Below are positions 63,701 through 64,000 of a DNA stretch of 64,000 bases, in pieces. A model generated the notes under the pieces. The model made no database searches, had not been told where the DNA came from, and worked only from the letters and a program-made list of their open reading frames with translations. The DNA is from Symploca sp. SIO3C6 (GTDB taxonomy: Bacteria > Cyanobacteriota > Cyanobacteriia > Cyanobacteriales > Coleofasciculaceae), in NCBI GenBank assembly GCA_010692425.1, contig JAAHHJ010000011.1:44063-108062 (forward strand). Reading direction: 5' to 3'. Position 1 is the stretch's first letter, and the number at the start of each line of letters is the position of its first letter. The translations under genes were made by a program, and so were the position numbers.

Positions 63701-64000
63701 TTTGTGAACTGTATTGGTCTGAATTTTATTGGCGGGAGACTCTATTTGATGAATCCAACCTTGACTATCTTCAAAGGAGAAAATCAGTTTACCTCCTTCT
63801 ACTCGCAAAACATAGGGTACACTTTCTTTGCCTACTCCATAACCAATTTGACCTTTACTGAGGATACTTTGTGAGTTGGAGTTATTTACCTGTATTACAG
63901 CTTCTATAGTCAAGTCTTCGCACAGATTCAACATACGGTTTTTGCCGCAGTCAAGGTAATCGTTACCATCGAAGCTTAAAGCATAGGATTGGTGGAAACT
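60722..64000 (-). CDS. LamG-repeat large protein, N-terminally incomplete
   Basis: At least 1092 codons, open to the window's right edge, so the start is missing. The edge sequence ALSFDGNDYLDCGKNRMLNL is itself a LamG start. Two LamG/concanavalin-like domains follow (about residues 1-265 and 265-400 of the visible part), each ending in a WSRALE/RIWKVVRT-type strand. Then comes an unassigned block with VIGYIEGAPPIPSENMT and a Ser/Gly-rich, alternating beta region (SYSFKTSFGGGLSLNVSAGGSFGLDLNGSLGG) that resembles membrane-inserting hairpins of pore-formers; that is inference. No toxin motif is certain. An 829-residue gene follows. Confidence 0.65.
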   Translation of the reverse strand, partial: SFHQSYALSFDGNDYLDCGKNRMLNLCEDLTIEAVIQVNNSNSQSILSKGQIGYGVGKESVPYVLRVEGGKLIFSFEDSQGWIHQIESPANKIQTNTVHKISVTRKKITETTDSGADPDTWGTGSVAEITPQNIDSKGGDIDKAMKADYVASKKRGKQLKEGLRNQKTLTTPQQPTFISGQGTVQWLELKIYIDGLLVCSRIIEPAVNTEGNSQPLEIGRTGKSYFQGKIAEVKLWSRALEKGEIHQNLTGQEEGLVAWWQLEENEGNLANDFKGGNHAQIKGATWCKNPDVEASELILYSNGIPLATESVPSTDSLVNWGDEQFTLGSHKNGSSYQEHFRGTLEEVRIWKVVRTQEQILDNIFTRLKGEKQDLLANYTFDEIKDNQVKDSSLLGNHLPVGADANKPTSVFSNAPISNDTPQVRSALTGIQTVFNEKINSSPAVSEYGDLQYDSQQNLTGVLKRCYTYIKDGKWQLITGYKVGNLISEWVSQVQFDPQVIGYIEGAPPIPSENMTTGPVTAADTESYRYASTLDLIEADQLTYNFSSVKENGFSSSFETAVSAGAELDLRTLLAPLGFGISFKAEVKFNVSGKGQFESSGAWTDEKSTSTGRNVTKNMRASLRGYWEDLDNLLNERIGRRYVPNNQGFALVQSETADLFALRLAHNNALISYRFQPNPDIPKDWNIISFPINPRYSKQGTLDGKVGFKPDGSVQTDPDYPQATQYGHYSYFKPLEAYALKRQIDRETEELKNYYQNYDASPLSKGILRNVMGTNAGLLASASAAIPAAGIGLGAATTFSSLADALSRDQSLPEKFSKRNIVNTYVWTADGGFYAETNDTTDVRQESSSGSYSFKTSFGGGLSLNVSAGGSFGLDLNGSLGGHMNMTQSKSAQASQSFHLEVQVNPQSDLYKYEIPLEQQAWGTPNVDYLLQYDTQGNPIKVPGKVDAYRFMTFYLEPSANNFEDFYNKVVDPIWLAQSNDPNAKALQGAMQSDKKPACWRIMHRVTFVSRLLQDFNDDAASQLAKDARALNIESNWQLIKTLEPFVKDKTDNFVEFADAVREALEEYLPELQPHSQEIIQYMAQYYGLAEDV

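Overview
The window comes from a cyanobacterium, most likely a filamentous one of the Oscillatoriales/Coleofasciculales type. HIP1 octamers (GCGATCGC) recur throughout. Many genes belong to families known mainly from cyanobacteria (DUF4079, DUF1830, Asr1405/Asl0597, EbsA, DICT sensor, Tic22, EF-hand transaldolase, BicA). Intergenic spaces carry degenerate heptamer repeats and relics of TnpB and IS630 elements. No ribosomal RNA, CRISPR array, intact insertion sequence or prophage was seen. Species cannot be named from the sequence alone.

Layout. 1-5 kb: DUF4079 and DUF1830 proteins, a B12-type radical SAM enzyme and a DICT plus degenerate HD-GYP protein. 5-6 kb: scrap of IS630 and an internally deleted TnpB. 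6-16 kb: pentapeptide protein, FutC-like ABC ATPase, Dps, EbsA, BioD/DRTGG protein, ribokinase, transaldolase and QueA, with a likely small RNA between dps and ebsA. 16-18 kb: TnpB tail and a TPR lipoprotein-like/periplasmic protein.

18.3-28.4 kb, all minus strand, is the most distinctive region. It is a complete mycosporine-like amino acid (MAA, sunscreen) pathway: mysA, mysB, mysC and mysD. Two genes are unusual inside it: an intact aspartate decarboxylase (panD) between mysB and mysC, and a sodium:solute symporter between mysC and mysD. Downstream lies a compact SRPBCC - DUF985 cupin - GMC oxidoreductase operon, separated from mysD by a TPR-gene relic. The panD gene suggests local supply of beta-alanine, possibly as an amine substituent of an unusual MAA.

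28.8-45.5 kb is mostly housekeeping and membrane genes: KtrA/KtrB potassium uptake, a tocopherol-methyltransferase-like enzyme, an Rpn-type nuclease, an SbcD-like nuclease, an ABC exporter, a DUF2330/RnfD-like pair, an alpha/beta hydrolase, an ACT-like protein, a GNAT, tRNA-Pro(UGG), Tic22 and PrmC.

45.7-54.5 kb is an inorganic-carbon/sodium island. BicA (Na+-dependent bicarbonate uptake) has an ATAG-N8-CTAT site, the NdhR/CcmR consensus, upstream. A seven-gene Mrp-type Na+/H+ antiporter operon lies nearby and could expel the sodium that BicA brings in. Between them are an ATPase, a DUF29 gene and a probably frameshifted membrane-pentapeptide gene.

54.5-64 kb holds a Sua5/YrdC protein, an SDR with its catalytic Tyr replaced by Phe and bracketed by heptamer repeats, a three-domain lysozyme-like/SH3-like/M15 peptidase, an unrecognised 829-residue protein, and a large LamG protein that runs off the right edge. 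The last three, on one strand, look like an uncharacterised secreted or toxin-like locus.
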